Shown here in pieces: positions 8,197-17,949 of a DNA stretch of 64,000 nucleotides. Both the position numbers and the translations under genes were made by a program. The notes beneath the pieces are model-generated. The model ran no database searches and had not been told where the DNA came from. It saw only the letters and a list, made by a program, of their open reading frames with translations. Each line of letters begins with the position of its first letter. Position 1 is the first letter of the stretch. Origin of the DNA: Prado023 sp963706875 (GTDB lineage Bacteria; Actinomycetota; Actinomycetes; S36-B12; CAIYMF01); the NCBI GenBank assembly GCA_963706875.1, contig CAVPNW010000016.1, positions 248,001 through 312,000 of the forward strand, read 5' to 3'.

Positions 8197-9110
8197 AGGC
8201 CCTTGGCCTGCAGGTACTCGGCGGCGACCGCCTGCGGATCCCGGCGCTCGATGTCGACCTGCCGGTTGAGCTCGATGAGGTCCTCAGTCGTCAGGGTCGC
8301 GGCCAGGCGGTTGAGTACGGCGATGTTCTGCGGGGTCGCCGCCCGCTCCGAGAGTGCGGGGACGAGGTTGTCCACGGTCTGCAGGGCCTTGTCGTCCTCC
8401 AGGACGACGAGGTCCAGCGCCGACACCCCGCCGTCGGAGGAGAACACGAGGCCGACGTCGATCGCCCCCTGCGCCAGGGCCTGCTTGGTCAGCGGCCCGC
8501 CGGCGTCCAGCGGGACGAACTCCTCGATCTGCGCCCCGTAGACCTCCTCCAGCCCGGGTTGGCAGAACGGACGGGTCGGGCACTCCGGCGGGCCGCCGAG
8601 GACGACCGGCTCGGTCTGGGAGAGCGCAGCGAGGTCCGAGACCGTGCGCAGGGAGTGCTGCTCGGCGAACTCACGTGTCACGGCGAAGGCGTTCTGGTCC
8701 GCGGCCAGCGCCGGTTCGGCCAGGGTGATCCCCAGGGGCTCGGCCAGGCCACGGCCGGCAGCCAGCGTCTCGGTCACGTCGGAGTTCGCCACGGCCGGGG
8801 CGTCGGGACCGTTGACCTGCTTGTTGAGGAACTCCGTGAACGTGCCGAGGTACTCCGGGACGGCGTCGACCTGGCCTGCCTGCAGGGCGGGTGCGATGAC
8901 CTCCCTGCTGCTGAGCTCGGAGACGGCGACGTCGACCCCGGCGTCCTGCAGCATCCCCGCGTACAGGCTGGCCATGACCTTGGACTCCCCGAAGTTGAAC
9001 GCGGCGATCGTGACCTGGCCCTCCTGGGAGCGACCGCCAGCCATCAGCAGCCCGCCGGCGACGACGACCGCCATCACGCCGTAGGCGCCGGCCCATCGAA
9101 TGCGCAGCAC
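8181..9110 (-). CDS. Osmoprotectant ABC transporter, substrate-binding domain (OpuCC/ProX-like)
   Basis: Binds a quaternary-amine osmoprotectant (glycine betaine, choline or similar) for import. The mature part begins QVTIAAFNFGESKVMASLYAG and continues with the family pattern of a two-lobed OpuAC-type receptor (VPEYLGTFTEF, VFSSDGGVSALDLVVLEDD, NRLAATLTTEDLIELN). A hydrophobic stretch at its start (GVMAVVVAGGLLMAGG) is not followed by a lipobox cysteine. It is therefore probably not a free lipoprotein but the C-terminal part of a fusion with the permease just upstream: removing one G from the run near 9174 joins both frames into one 551-residue protein. If separate, the start would be GTG at 9110. 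Confidence 0.82.
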   Translation of the reverse strand: MLRIRWAGAYGVMAVVVAGGLLMAGGRSQEGQVTIAAFNFGESKVMASLYAGMLQDAGVDVAVSELSSREVIAPALQAGQVDAVPEYLGTFTEFLNKQVNGPDAPAVANSDVTETLAAGRGLAEPLGITLAEPALAADQNAFAVTREFAEQHSLRTVSDLAALSQTEPVVLGGPPECPTRPFCQPGLEEVYGAQIEEFVPLDAGGPLTKQALAQGAIDVGLVFSSDGGVSALDLVVLEDDKALQTVDNLVPALSERAATPQNIAVLNRLAATLTTEDLIELNRQVDIERRDPQAVAAEYLQAKGLVATP

Positions 9111-9837
9111 CGGCGGCGGCGGGTGTCCGGTCGCCCGGGACGCGCGCCACGGCGAGCTCGTCGGCAGCCTCTCCCCCGGCCTGGGCGCGGATGCCCCGGG
9201 GCGAGAGCATCCGAGTGCCCCAGCCGGCCGCACGGTCGGTGACGATGGCCAGGACCGAGACGAGCAGGGCCCCGACGAGCACGAGCGTCTGGTCCTGACG
9301 GGCGAAGCCGTCCACCACGTAGCGCCCCAGCCCGCCGGAGCCGACCAGCGCCGCGAGCGAGACCGTGGCCACCACCTGGACCAGGGAGGTCCGCACGCCC
9401 GACAGGATCGAGGGGGCCGCCAGCGGCAGCTCGACCCGGCGCAGCACCTGCCCGCCGGTCATCCCCATCCCCTGCGCGGCGTCGCGGACATCCGGGTCGA
9501 CGTCACGGACGCCGACGTAGGCCGAGGTCAGCATCGGCGGGATCGAGAAGACGGCCAGCGCAAGGATCGCTGCGAGGTCGCCCACGCCGATCGCCGGGAT
9601 CGAGGCCAGGATCACGAGGATGGCCAGGGTCGGGATGGCCCGGCCGAGGTTGCCGATGGAGGTGGTGAGGAACGCCGCCCGGCGGATGTGGCCCAGCCAG
9701 ATGCCGACCGGCAGGGCGACCAGGATGCCCAGGGCCATCGCGAGCGCCGCGATCACGATGTGCTCCACCGTGCGGGCCGGGACCCCGTTCGGCCCCGACC
9801 AGTTGGCCGGATCGGTCAGCCACCCCCAGACGCCCAT
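9111..9837 (-). CDS. Osmoprotectant ABC transporter permease domain (OpuCB-like), probably fused to the binding domain
   Basis: Six-helix permease of the OpuC/ProW type starting at ATG 9837 (MGVWGWLTDPANW). The EAA loop is visible as DVRDAAQGMGMTGGQVLRRVELPLAAPSIL. The frame has no stop at the expected end near 9190 and runs on, non-coding in character, to 8671 across the binding-protein gene. Deleting one G in the GGGGG run near 9174 instead leads straight into the binding-domain frame, with a linking membrane helix; 8181-9837 is then 1656 bp, a whole number of codons. Permease-receptor fusions are known for OpuA/Cho-type importers. Confidence 0.8.
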
Positions 9838-9838
9838 G

Positions 9839-10495
9839 TCAGCGGCCCCGTGCCCAGGGCGTGGACCGACGCTCGACGAGCAGCAGCAGCCCGTCGAGGG
9901 CGATGGCCAGGATCACCGCACAGATCGTGGCCGTGGCGATCTTCGCGTGGTAGAAGTTCTCGTTGAGCCCGGCGAGGATCATCGTCCCGTAGCCGCCGTA
10001 CCCGACCAGGGCTCCGACGGTGACCATGCCGACCGTCGACACCGTCGCGATCCGCAGCCCGGCCAGGACCGAGGGCAGCGCCAGGGGCGCCTGCACCTGC
10101 CAGAGCAGCTGCTGGTCGGAGAGCCCCATCCCGACGGCGGCGTCGACCGACTCGGTGGGCACGCCGGAAAGCCCGACGAGGATCGCGCGGACCATCACGA
10201 GCAGCGCGTAGATGGCCAGGGCGATCACCACCGTCAGCGGCGACAGGCCGAACACCGGCCAGAGCGCGGAGATCAGGGCAAGGGACGGGATCGTGTAGAG
10301 GACCCCCGAGGTCGCCACGATCGGCCCGGAGAGGCGCGGGATCCTGCGCGCCAGCAGGGCCAGGGGGACGGCCAGCGCACAGGCCAGTGCGATCGCGGCC
10401 AGCGTGATACCCAGGTGCTCACGTCCCGCGGCCAGCAGCTCGGGCCAGTGGTCCACGACGTACTCCCAGCTCAGCCACGGGTTCTCCTCGTTCAC
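9839..10495 (-). CDS. Osmoprotectant ABC transporter permease, second subunit (OpuC-type)
   Basis: A 218-residue, six-helix permease. The EAA loop reads DAAVGMGLSDQQLLWQVQAPLALPSVLAG, the site that docks on the ATPase. It overlaps the ATPase gene by four bases at its start (ATGA) and is separated from the first permease by one base. Together with the ATPase and the receptor-fused permease it forms a four-domain importer whose two permeases probably form a heterodimer. Confidence 0.9.
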   Translation of the reverse strand: MNEENPWLSWEYVVDHWPELLAAGREHLGITLAAIALACALAVPLALLARRIPRLSGPIVATSGVLYTIPSLALISALWPVFGLSPLTVVIALAIYALLVMVRAILVGLSGVPTESVDAAVGMGLSDQQLLWQVQAPLALPSVLAGLRIATVSTVGMVTVGALVGYGGYGTMILAGLNENFYHAKIATATICAVILAIALDGLLLLVERRSTPWARGR

Positions 10496-11463
10496 GCCGC
10501 CGGCTCCTCGGGGGCCATGGCCCGGTGCACGGCGTCCATGGTCAGGGTGCCCAGCGGCTGCCCGTCGCGGACCACCAGAGCCGTGCCCGTCGGCGAGTCG
10601 AGCAGGGCCACGAGCACCTCGCGCATCCGGACCCCCGCGTCGACGGTGGGCTGTCCGGGGAGGTCCGTCGGGGGCGCCAGGGTGGCCAGGTCGATCGGCG
10701 TCAGCGCCAGGCGCTTGATCGTGCGATCTGCGCCCACGAAGTCCGCGACGAACGGGGTGGCCGGGGACCCGAGGACGGTTCCGGGCTCGGCGTACTGGTC
10801 GAGGTAGCCACCCTCGCGCATGACCGCCAGGCGGTCCCCGAGCAGGACCGCTTCGTCGATGTCATGGGTGACCAGCACGACCGTCGTGCCGAGCTGGCGC
10901 TGCAGCGCGAAGAACTGCTCCTGGAGCCGTCCCCGGGCCACCGGGTCGACGGCCCCGAAGGGCTCGTCCATGAGCACGACCGGCGGGTCGGCTGCCAGCG
11001 CCCGGGCCACGCCGACCCGTTGCCGCTGGCCGCCGGAGAGCTGGTGCGGGAAGCGCGGGCCGTACACCGAGGGGTCGAGGCCGACGAGCTCGAGCATCTC
11101 CGAGACGCGTCCGCGCGTCCGGACCGGGTCCCAGCCGTTGAGGGCACAGGCCGTCCCCACGTTGTCCGCGATCGTCCGGTGCGGGAACAGCCCCACCTGC
11201 TGGATCACGTAGCCGATGCTGCGCCGGAGCTCCACCGGGTCCGCGTCGAGGACGTTCGACCCGTTGATCCGGATCTCGCCGGAGGTCGGCTCGATGAGCC
11301 TGTTGATCATCCGCATCGTGGTCGTCTTGCCGCAGCCCGACGGGCCGACGAGGGCGGCGATCCGCCCGCGCGGGACCTCGAAGGACAGCTCGTGGACGGC
11401 GACCGTGCCATCCGGGTACGTCTTGGCGACGTCGTGCAGGCTGATCGCCGGTGTCTGGTCCAC
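10492..11463 (-). CDS. Osmoprotectant ABC transporter ATP-binding protein with C-terminal CBS domain
   Basis: Drives osmoprotectant import. From the GTG at 11463 (323 residues) the order is Walker A GPSGCGKT at 40-47, Q-loop IQQVGLFPHRT, signature LSGGQRQRVGVARAL, Walker B VVLMDEPFGAVD, and the switch His in LVTHDIDEA. The last ~60 residues (MREVLVALLDSPTGTALVVRDGQPLGTLTMD) look like a CBS module, which in OpuA senses ionic strength. The start was chosen for a GGGAGG ribosome site at 11468-11473; the longer open frame upstream is out of character. It is the first gene of the transporter operon, divergent from the thioesterase-like gene. Confidence 0.92.
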   Translation of the reverse strand: MDQTPAISLHDVAKTYPDGTVAVHELSFEVPRGRIAALVGPSGCGKTTTMRMINRLIEPTSGEIRINGSNVLDADPVELRRSIGYVIQQVGLFPHRTIADNVGTACALNGWDPVRTRGRVSEMLELVGLDPSVYGPRFPHQLSGGQRQRVGVARALAADPPVVLMDEPFGAVDPVARGRLQEQFFALQRQLGTTVVLVTHDIDEAVLLGDRLAVMREGGYLDQYAEPGTVLGSPATPFVADFVGADRTIKRLALTPIDLATLAPPTDLPGQPTVDAGVRMREVLVALLDSPTGTALVVRDGQPLGTLTMDAVHRAMAPEEPAA

Positions 11464-11647
11464 GGGCCCTCCCGGCCGCGCTGGGGGGGGCGCACGGCAT
11501 GGGGGCAGGGTAGGGCACCTGTCCGCCCCGGACACGCGGGACCAGCACCGGGACTTGCACGTCGCCGTCACGCGCGGACCCGGGGACGAACGCATGCCCG
11601 TGGGGGCGATGGCCGTGACCCGGCGCCCGGAGGACAGACTGGTGCCC

Positions 11648-12487
11648 ATGCCCGACTGCTTCTACCGGCTGCTCGAGGAGTCCGACGCCGGCCTGGTCTC
11701 CGGCAGCGCGCGGGTGCACTCGACGCAGCACACCACCGGGCCGTGGGCGCCGGGGCTGCAGCACGCCGGCCCGCCCTCGGCGCTGCTCACCCGTGCCGTG
11801 CGCCGACTGGGCGGGCTGCCGGAGCGGGCGCTGCCCGCGCGCCTGAGCTTCGACATCCACTCCCCCGTGCCGGTGGCGGAGCTGGTCCTCAGCGCCCGGA
11901 CGGTGCGACAGGGGCGCAGGGTGGCCCTGGCCGAGGCGACCCTGGCCGGCGCCGACACCCCTGACCACCCCCTCATCACGCTGCGCGCGTGGTTCCTCAG
12001 GCAGCTCGAGCCGGGCTCGCCAGCCAGGGAGGGGATCCCGGTCACGCCTGCGCCAGCAGCCCCGCCCACAGCTCCCGACGCCCTGCATCCCTCGCCGCGG
12101 CCCGAGGGATGGCACCCCGGCTACCTGGACGCGATCCAGTGGCTCTGGGCCGAGGGATCCCTGGAGGCGCCCGGTCCGGCCGCGGTGTGGACCAGGCTCG
12201 GTGTCCGTCTGGTCGAGGGGGAGGAACCTGACGCGATCGAGCGACTCGTGGTCGTTGCCGACGCCGCCAGCGGGATCTCGGCGGTGGCCAGCCCGGCTGC
12301 GCTCGTGTTCGTCAACACCGACCTGACCCTGCACCTGACCCGCGAGCCCGTGGGTGAGGAGATCTGGATCCGCGCCGAGACCACGCTCGATGCCGCGGGG
12401 ATCGGCCGCACCACCGGCGACCTCGGTGACCGCGGCGGGGCGGTCGCCCACAGCGCCCAGTGCCTGTTCGTGGAGCCGCGAGCCTGA
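11648..12487 (+). CDS. Acyl-CoA thioesterase-like protein (double hotdog)
   Basis: A 279-residue protein resembling actinobacterial TesB-like thioesterases with two hotdog repeats. The N-terminal half has the TGPWAPGLQHAGPPSALLTRAV segment and the strand RLSFDIHSPVPVAELVLSARTVRQGRR; the C-terminal half has the matching strand SPAALVFVNTDLTLHLTREPVGEEIWIRAETTL. Such proteins hydrolyse acyl-CoA, but the substrate cannot be told. It stands alone between the divergent transporter operon and the convergent histidine kinase. A GTG two codons upstream (11642) is an alternative start. Confidence 0.7.
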   Translation: MPDCFYRLLEESDAGLVSGSARVHSTQHTTGPWAPGLQHAGPPSALLTRAVRRLGGLPERALPARLSFDIHSPVPVAELVLSARTVRQGRRVALAEATLAGADTPDHPLITLRAWFLRQLEPGSPAREGIPVTPAPAAPPTAPDALHPSPRPEGWHPGYLDAIQWLWAEGSLEAPGPAAVWTRLGVRLVEGEEPDAIERLVVVADAASGISAVASPAALVFVNTDLTLHLTREPVGEEIWIRAETTLDAAGIGRTTGDLGDRGGAVAHSAQCLFVEPRA

Positions 12488-12502
12488 GGATCCACAGGCG
12501 TC

Positions 12503-13866
12503 CTACGGCCGTGGGACGCCGGCCCCTGATGACGGCAACCCGGCCGGGGCCAGAGGGAGCCGGACTGCGATGCACGCCCCGTGGCCCTCCTCCGACTCCA
12601 CGACCACGTCGCCCCCCTGGGCCACGACCAGCGCGCGAACGATAGGCAGCCCCAGGCCCGAGCCACTGGTCCCCTCAGCGGAGTGCCCCCGCCAGGAGCG
12701 GTCGAAGACGTGCGGCAACTCATCCGCGGCGAAACCCGGTCCGGTGTCGAGCACCTCCAGGATGCCCTCGTCCTGCGTGGCGTGGACCCGGACTGTCACC
12801 CGATCACCCGGCTTGCAGTACAGGACCGTGTTGGCCAGCAGGTTCCCCACCACCTGATGCAGTCGGTCGGCGTCTGCACCCACCAACACGTCGCTCTCGA
12901 GGTCGAGGTCAACACGCAGACCCTTGGTCAGCATCGCCCCCTCACCAGCACGCACAGCGCGGCGAGCCACCTCAGCAAGGTCCACCTCATCCATCTGGAT
13001 GTGCAGCCCGTCGGATCCCAGGGCCGAGAGATCGGAGAGGTCGTGGACGATCCGCCCCAACCTGGTTGCCTGGTCGTGCAGCGCCGCCAGGGTGGTGTAG
13101 TCGGCCGCCACATAGCCGTCGCGCAGTTCCTCGAGTCCTGCCTGCAGGGCTGTCAACGGCGTGCGCAGCTCATGGGCGATGTCTGCGGCGAGCTGGCGCC
13201 GGGACGCCTCCGAGCGCTGGATCTCCTCGGCAGCCCCGTTCAGGGCCCTGGCCAGATCCCCCAACTCGCCGGGGCCGGGATCCGCGACTCGGACCGAGTG
13301 GTTCCCGGCCGCGAAGTCGTCGGTCATCTGGATGAGCACGGACATGTGCGCATTCAGCCGACGGACGACCAGGACGGAGACGACCAGCGCACAGACGATT
13401 GCGGCGGCTGCCGACACGCAGGAACCACCACGGGGATAGGCCCTTCGGCGACTCGAGCTGCTGGCCGCCACGGAGCCCGATGAGCAACTCACCGACGGAC
13501 TCGCCGGATACCTCCAGGGGCGACGACGAGCGCCCGCGACGCGAAGCTCGGGCCGACCGGGGCACCCCACACGATCTCCCCGGAGGTGCCCACCACCACC
13601 GCATGCGCGCCAGCCGCATCGGCGACGACCGTCAAGTCGTGGAGGTCGGCTTCATCCCAGCCTCCAGCCTGCTGATAGGCGCGCACGGCGACAGGCGTGA
13701 GGTCGGAGGCGAGCTTCTGCAGCTGCTCCCCCTCCGAGACGCTCCTCGACAGGGAGCCGGTGACCAGCGCCCCCACGACCAGCACAGCGAGCGAGGCCAG
13801 CGACACCAGGAGGAAGGCACCCAGCAGTCGCCGGCCCAGTCGGCTCAGGCCGAGGAAGTCAGCCAT
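12503..13866 (-). CDS. Sensor histidine kinase, split by two frameshifts
   Basis: Membrane sensor paired with the response regulator just upstream. In order: membrane helix 1 (LLGAFLLVSLASLAVLVVGALVTG), an extracytoplasmic region of about 110 residues, helix 2 (AAAAIVCALVVSVLVV), HAMP linker (RRLNAHMSVLIQMTDDFAAG), H-box with the phosphorylated His (DIAHELRTPLTAL), N-box (HQVVGNLLANTVLY), G1 (VLDTGPGF) and G2 (GSGLGLPIVRALV). The reading frame changes near 13520 and 13445, at runs of four C. Removing one C at each joins everything into 453 residues. The ATG at 13866 overlaps the regulator's stop by eight bases. Overall type: EnvZ/BaeS-like, signal unknown. Confidence 0.85.
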
Positions 13867-14623
13867 CCGGGTCCAGCCCGAAGCGGTACCCGAAGCCCAC
13901 CACGGTCTCCACGACCTCATGACCGCGTTCGCCGACCTTGTGGCGGATGTTCTTCACGTGCGAGTCGATGGCCCGCTCGTACCCCTCGAAGGTGTACCCG
14001 CTGACTCGCTCGACGAGCTCCCGTCGGGTGAAGACCCGGTGGGGCGCGGTCGCCATCGCGACCAGCAGGCTCCATTCACTGGGAGTCAGGGGTAGGACCC
14101 TGCCCTCGAGTCGGGCCTCGTGCCGGGACTCGTCGACCTCGAGCAACCCGCCGCCGAATGACCGAGGCCCATCGGCCGGCAGGGCCGTTCGCACACCCCT
14201 GCCCAGGACCGCCTGCACCCGCAGGACGACCTCCGTGGGGCTGAAGGGCTTGACGACGTAGTCGTCGGCACCGTGCCGCAGCCCGTTGATCCGATCACTG
14301 ACTGCGTCCCGAGCGGTCAGGACGACAACGGGGATGGCTGGCGCCGCTGCGTCGAGGACCTCGACCCCATCGATGTCCGGGAGCCCCAGGTCCAGCAGGA
14401 CGAGGTCTGGTCGGATGGACTCGATGAGGTGCAGGGCCTCGGCCCCTGTCCCGGCGGTCAGCACCGAGATCCCCTCGCGCTCGAGGTAGCGCCGCAGGAC
14501 CTCGCGGATGTCCCGCTCGTCCTCGACCACCAGCACCGTGTACATGGGTCCATTCTGCGACGTGAGGTGGACGGAGGTCCGGCGGGCCACTGGAATTCGC
14601 GGTTGGGTCGTGGCGGTTGCCAT
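13859..14623 (-). CDS. Response regulator, OmpR/PhoB family
   Basis: DNA-binding regulator of the two-component pair. Receiver domain: acidic pair in VVEDERD, phospho-acceptor Asp in LVLLDLGLPD, conserved Thr/Ser in VVLTARD and Lys in VVKPFSP. C-terminal winged helix: PLTPSEWSLLVAMATAPHRV and DSHVKNIRHKV. The start at 14623 is preferred because AGGAGA (14629-14634) stands five bases upstream. The internal ATG at 14545 (MYTVLVVEDE) would give a conventional N terminus but has a weak ribosome site, so the first 26 residues are uncertain. Target genes are unknown; the neighbouring fibronectin-III gene is a candidate. Confidence 0.93.
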   Translation of the reverse strand: MATATTQPRIPVARRTSVHLTSQNGPMYTVLVVEDERDIREVLRRYLEREGISVLTAGTGAEALHLIESIRPDLVLLDLGLPDIDGVEVLDAAAPAIPVVVLTARDAVSDRINGLRHGADDYVVKPFSPTEVVLRVQAVLGRGVRTALPADGPRSFGGGLLEVDESRHEARLEGRVLPLTPSEWSLLVAMATAPHRVFTRRELVERVSGYTFEGYERAIDSHVKNIRHKVGERGHEVVETVVGFGYRFGLDPDG

Positions 14624-14689
14624 CACGCTCTCCTGCTCCTCGATCAGATCCGTACTGGCTCCAGGGGCTCCCGTATGCCCCGGGCGGTG

Positions 14690-14730
14690 GTCGGCCCGGT
14701 CGCGACGGCACGCCGCCACGCCGGGCCGAC
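14690..14730 (-). terminator. Hairpin downstream of the fibronectin-III gene
   Basis: A perfect 10-bp inverted repeat (GTCGGCCCGG / CCGGGCCGAC) with a 21-base loop starts nine bases after the stop of the gene at 14739. There is no clear T run, as is common in high-GC actinobacteria, so termination is inferred from position and stem only. Confidence 0.45.
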
Positions 14731-14738
14731 CTGTTGCG

Positions 14739-16369
14739 CTACCGCTTCAGAGTGACTGGTGCGGAGGTGGCAACTGCGTAACCGGGCTTGGGAAGCACGA
14801 CTGCGCGGTAGGTGCCCTTCTTCAGGTTGACGGTCAACTTCTCAGCGCTGCCCTGCGTCTTGTAGACCTTGGACAGGAGCTTCCAGGAGTTGGGGCCGAC
14901 CTGCTTCTCGAACTGGAACTTCCAGTAGCCCTTGCCCAGGTTCGGGTTGACGTCGACCTTGATCTTCGACTTCCCGGACACGGCGCGGGCCTTGACGGTC
15001 ACCGCCTTGCCCACCTGCACAGGGGTGGCGACCGGCGTTGAGGCGGCCGGCGGCTGGGTCGTCACCGGTGGGGTTACTGGCGGTGGCGGCGCCTTCTCGA
15101 TCGGGATGGCCATGACCGTGGTCGGGGCACTGGCTCCCGTCGCGTTGACGGCCACGACACTGAAGTCGTAGGCGCGCCCACCGGCGAGACCCGTCATCGT
15201 GTACGAGGTCCCGACGACGTCGACCGGACCCACCGTCGTGTTGGTGTCCAGGCGCTTGGCGCTCACCACGTACTTCGTGATCGGCGAGGTACCCGGGTCA
15301 ACGGGTGCGTCCCACGCCAGCGCCATCGATTCGATTGCCGGCGTCGCGGTCAGGTTGACCGGCCGCGTCGGTGCTCCCGAGGTGTAGCCGAGACCCACAT
15401 CGAGATAGGAGATGTTCAGCGCGGGGAGGATGACCGGGCTGTTGCCGGCCGGCTCAGCAGCGACCTCCAGCTCGGCAGCCGGGAGCAGGGTTGTTGTCGC
15501 AGTCACATACTTCTTGGTGGCGTCCGTGAAGTCGATCCCGGACTCCGGCTCCAGGCTGAAGGTCAGCCGGTAGAGGCCGGGGGCGGGCTTGGACCAGACG
15601 TAGCCGTACGTCATGCCACCGCTGATCGTCACCTCGGCCCCGTACGAACCGGGTCCGTCAGCGCCTTCGCCGATGCACTTGACGTCGCCGCCACCGGTCC
15701 AGGTCGCGGAGTCCGGATCCCACACCACATCGTCGGAGACGTCGATGCGCTCGAGCGTCAAGCAGGCCTGGGCGGTGTAGGCGAATGCCTCAACGCGCTG
15801 CTCCTGAGTGCCGATCCAGACATCGGTGGGCTTGGTTGCGACCACACCCCACATCTCGTCAGTGCCTGATGCCTGGCCGACCTTCTCCATGCTGAACCCC
15901 GTCATCCCAGCAACGGTCTGCATCAGGCGGGTCTCCACCCGGATCATCTTCTGGCCGGAGCCAGGGTCCCGAACCTCGAGGTTGTCGCCCCAGTCCACGA
16001 AGCTCACCGGCAGCTTCCCATCGGTGTCGGCCAAGCCGCTGTCCGCAAGCTCGTCGTTCTGCGCCTGCCACGTGTTCTTCGCGTCCTTCTGGAGGAACAA
16101 CGTGCTCGTACCGTCGTTGCTCGGTTTCGATACGCCCTCCAACACCGACGACCAGCTCCGTCCCACGAAGGACCGGACGGAGTGTTGTATCCGGCTCTGC
16201 CCAGATGACGGGCATCGACAGGTTGTTGCCCGGTGCGGTGTCCCCGCCATCCTCTGCTGCTGTACCAACCCCCGGGGTGAGGACGAGCGCGAGGGCACCA
16301 ACTACCGGCCACCGTGCTGCGCCACAGACTCCAGCGAGGTCGGATTGCACTCCGATTACCCCGTTCCAT
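14739..16369 (-). CDS. Secreted fibronectin type III domain protein, frameshifted
   Basis: Exported protein of about 542 residues after correction. The N-terminal half is of unknown fold (KLPVSFVDWGDNLEVRDPG). From about residue 330 there is one fibronectin-III domain (SMALAWDAPVDPGTSPITKY ... YTMTGLAGGRAYDFSVVAVN), a Pro/Thr/Val-rich spacer, and a C-terminal beta-rich module ending APVTLKR. The ATG at 16369, preceded by AAGAAGG, would give a good signal peptide only if one G is removed near 16310 (hydrophobic core VVGALALVLTPGVG). A second extra G near 16160 must also be removed. The corrected length is then a whole number of codons. Function unknown; perhaps a wall or carbohydrate-binding protein. 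Confidence 0.72.
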
Positions 16370-16556
16370 GAGTCCACCTTCTTCTCACTGAGAGGACGGT
16401 GACCCCGATGCGCGGACGTGCGCCCACGGCTTCCGTCCTCACCCAAGCGTCGCAATGGCGTGTGTCGACGCCATGCGGATCGTGTGGTGATGGTGTGGAG
16501 ATCGCGGGGAATCCGACTGGTGCGGCCCGCTCTGGCCCACTGACCCGGACGGGGGA

Positions 16557-17624
16557 TCAGGACGCGGCGAGGCGGACGGCCATGTCGGCGTCGGTGAGGG
16601 CGTCGATCACGTCGTCGAGCTCCCCGTCGAGGACCGCGTCGAGGTTGTGGGACTTGTAGTTGACCCGGTGGTCGGCGAGCCGGTTCTCCGGGTAGTTGTA
16701 GGTGCGCACCCGCTCGGATCGGTCCACGGTGCGGACCTGGGACTTGCGCACGTCCGAGGCCTCGGCGTCAGCGGCCTCCTGGGCCGCGGCCAGCATCCGG
16801 GCGCGCAGCACGCGCATCGCGGACTCCTTGTTCTGCAGCTGGCTCTTCTCGTTCTGGCAGCTGACGACGATGCCTGTCGGGACGTGGGTGATGCGCACAG
16901 CGGAGTCGGTGGTGTTGACGCTCTGACCGCCGGGGCCGCTGGAGCGGTAGATGTCGATGCGCAGGTCGTTGGGGTCGATCTGCACGTCGACCTCCTCGGC
17001 CTCGGGCAGCACGAGGACGCCTGCAGCCGAGGTGTGGATCCGACCCTGGGACTCGGTCACCGGGACCCGCTGGACCCGATGGACCCCGCCCTCGAACTTC
17101 AGCCGGGCGTAAGGGGCGTCGCCGGGGTCGACGGTGCCGCGGGCCTTGACGGCGACCTGGACGTCCTTGTAGCCACCGAGGTCGGACTCCTCGGAGTCCA
17201 GGATCTCGGTCCGCCAACCGCGGCGTTCGGCGTAGCGCAGGTACATCCGCAGCAGGTCGGCGGCGAACAGCGCGGACTCCGCGCCGCCCTCGCCGGCCTT
17301 GACCTCGAGGATGACGTCCTTGTCGTCCATCGGGTCGCGCGGCACCAGCAGCAGAGTCAGCCGCTCGGCGACGCGCTCGCGCTCGGCGGCCGACGCGTCG
17401 GCCTCGGCGGCGAACTCCGGGTCCTCGGCGGCGAGCTCGCGGGCAGCGACCTCATCCTCGCCGAGCTGGAGCCACTGGCGGTAGGCGGCGACGACCGGGC
17501 GCAGCTGGGCATGCCGCTTGCCGACCCGGCGGGCCGCCGCGGGATCCGCGTGCAGCGCAGGGTCGGACATCTGCTGCTCAAGGTCGGCGTACTCGCGCTC
17601 AAGGGCGAGGCAGTTCTCGAACAT
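16557..17624 (-). CDS. prfA: Peptide chain release factor 1
   Basis: Recognises UAA and UAG stop codons and triggers peptide release. The 355-residue protein has the GGQ motif (SSGPGGQSVNTTDS) whose Gln is methylated by PrmC, and the stop-codon-reading P-x-T motif (PVTESQGRIHTSA), which marks RF1 and not RF2. The ATG at 17624 follows a GAGGAG ribosome site. It lies directly after rpmE, as is standard in actinobacteria. Confidence 0.97.
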   Translation of the reverse strand: MFENCLALEREYADLEQQMSDPALHADPAAARRVGKRHAQLRPVVAAYRQWLQLGEDEVAARELAAEDPEFAAEADASAAERERVAERLTLLLVPRDPMDDKDVILEVKAGEGGAESALFAADLLRMYLRYAERRGWRTEILDSEESDLGGYKDVQVAVKARGTVDPGDAPYARLKFEGGVHRVQRVPVTESQGRIHTSAAGVLVLPEAEEVDVQIDPNDLRIDIYRSSGPGGQSVNTTDSAVRITHVPTGIVVSCQNEKSQLQNKESAMRVLRARMLAAAQEAADAEASDVRKSQVRTVDRSERVRTYNYPENRLADHRVNYKSHNLDAVLDGELDDVIDALTDADMAVRLAAS

Positions 17625-17647
17625 CGGTAGCTCCTCGTCTGCGGGAA

Positions 17648-17866
17648 CTACTTGGAGTCTGCCTTCTTGCCGAAGCGGGCCTCGAACTTGGCCACGCGGC
17701 CGCCGGTGTCGAGGATCTTCTGCTTGCCCGTGTAGAACGGGTGGCAGGCCGAGCACACGTCGGCGTGGATCACGCCGTTCTTGGCGGTGCTGCGGGTGGT
17801 GAAGGTGTTCCCGCAGGTGCAGGTCACCGTCGTCTCGACGTAGTTGGGGTGGATACCCGACTTCAT
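17648..17866 (-). CDS. rpmE: Ribosomal protein L31, zinc-containing type
   Basis: 72-residue protein of the large ribosomal subunit. The zinc ligands CxC (TCTCGNTF) and CxxC (VCSACHPFYTGKQK) are intact, so it is the C+ form used when zinc is ample; the zinc-free paralogue, if any, is elsewhere. The ATG at 17866 has an AAGGAG ribosome site six bases upstream. It sits between the MFS gene and prfA. Confidence 0.97.
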   Translation of the reverse strand: MKSGIHPNYVETTVTCTCGNTFTTRSTAKNGVIHADVCSACHPFYTGKQKILDTGGRVAKFEARFGKKADSK

Positions 17867-17949
17867 GGCTGGCTCCTTCAGTGCTCCGGGTCGTGGGGGC
17901 AGGCCTGCCCAGCACGTGAACCGGAAGCGGTCGGAGAAGTATCCCACGT

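Noticed and set aside
12503..13866. Programmed ribosomal frameshifting in the histidine kinase and other split genes
   Set aside because: The shifts occur in eight unrelated genes, mostly without slippery heptamers or consistent stimulators, and nearly all are extra G/C bases; sequencing error explains them better.
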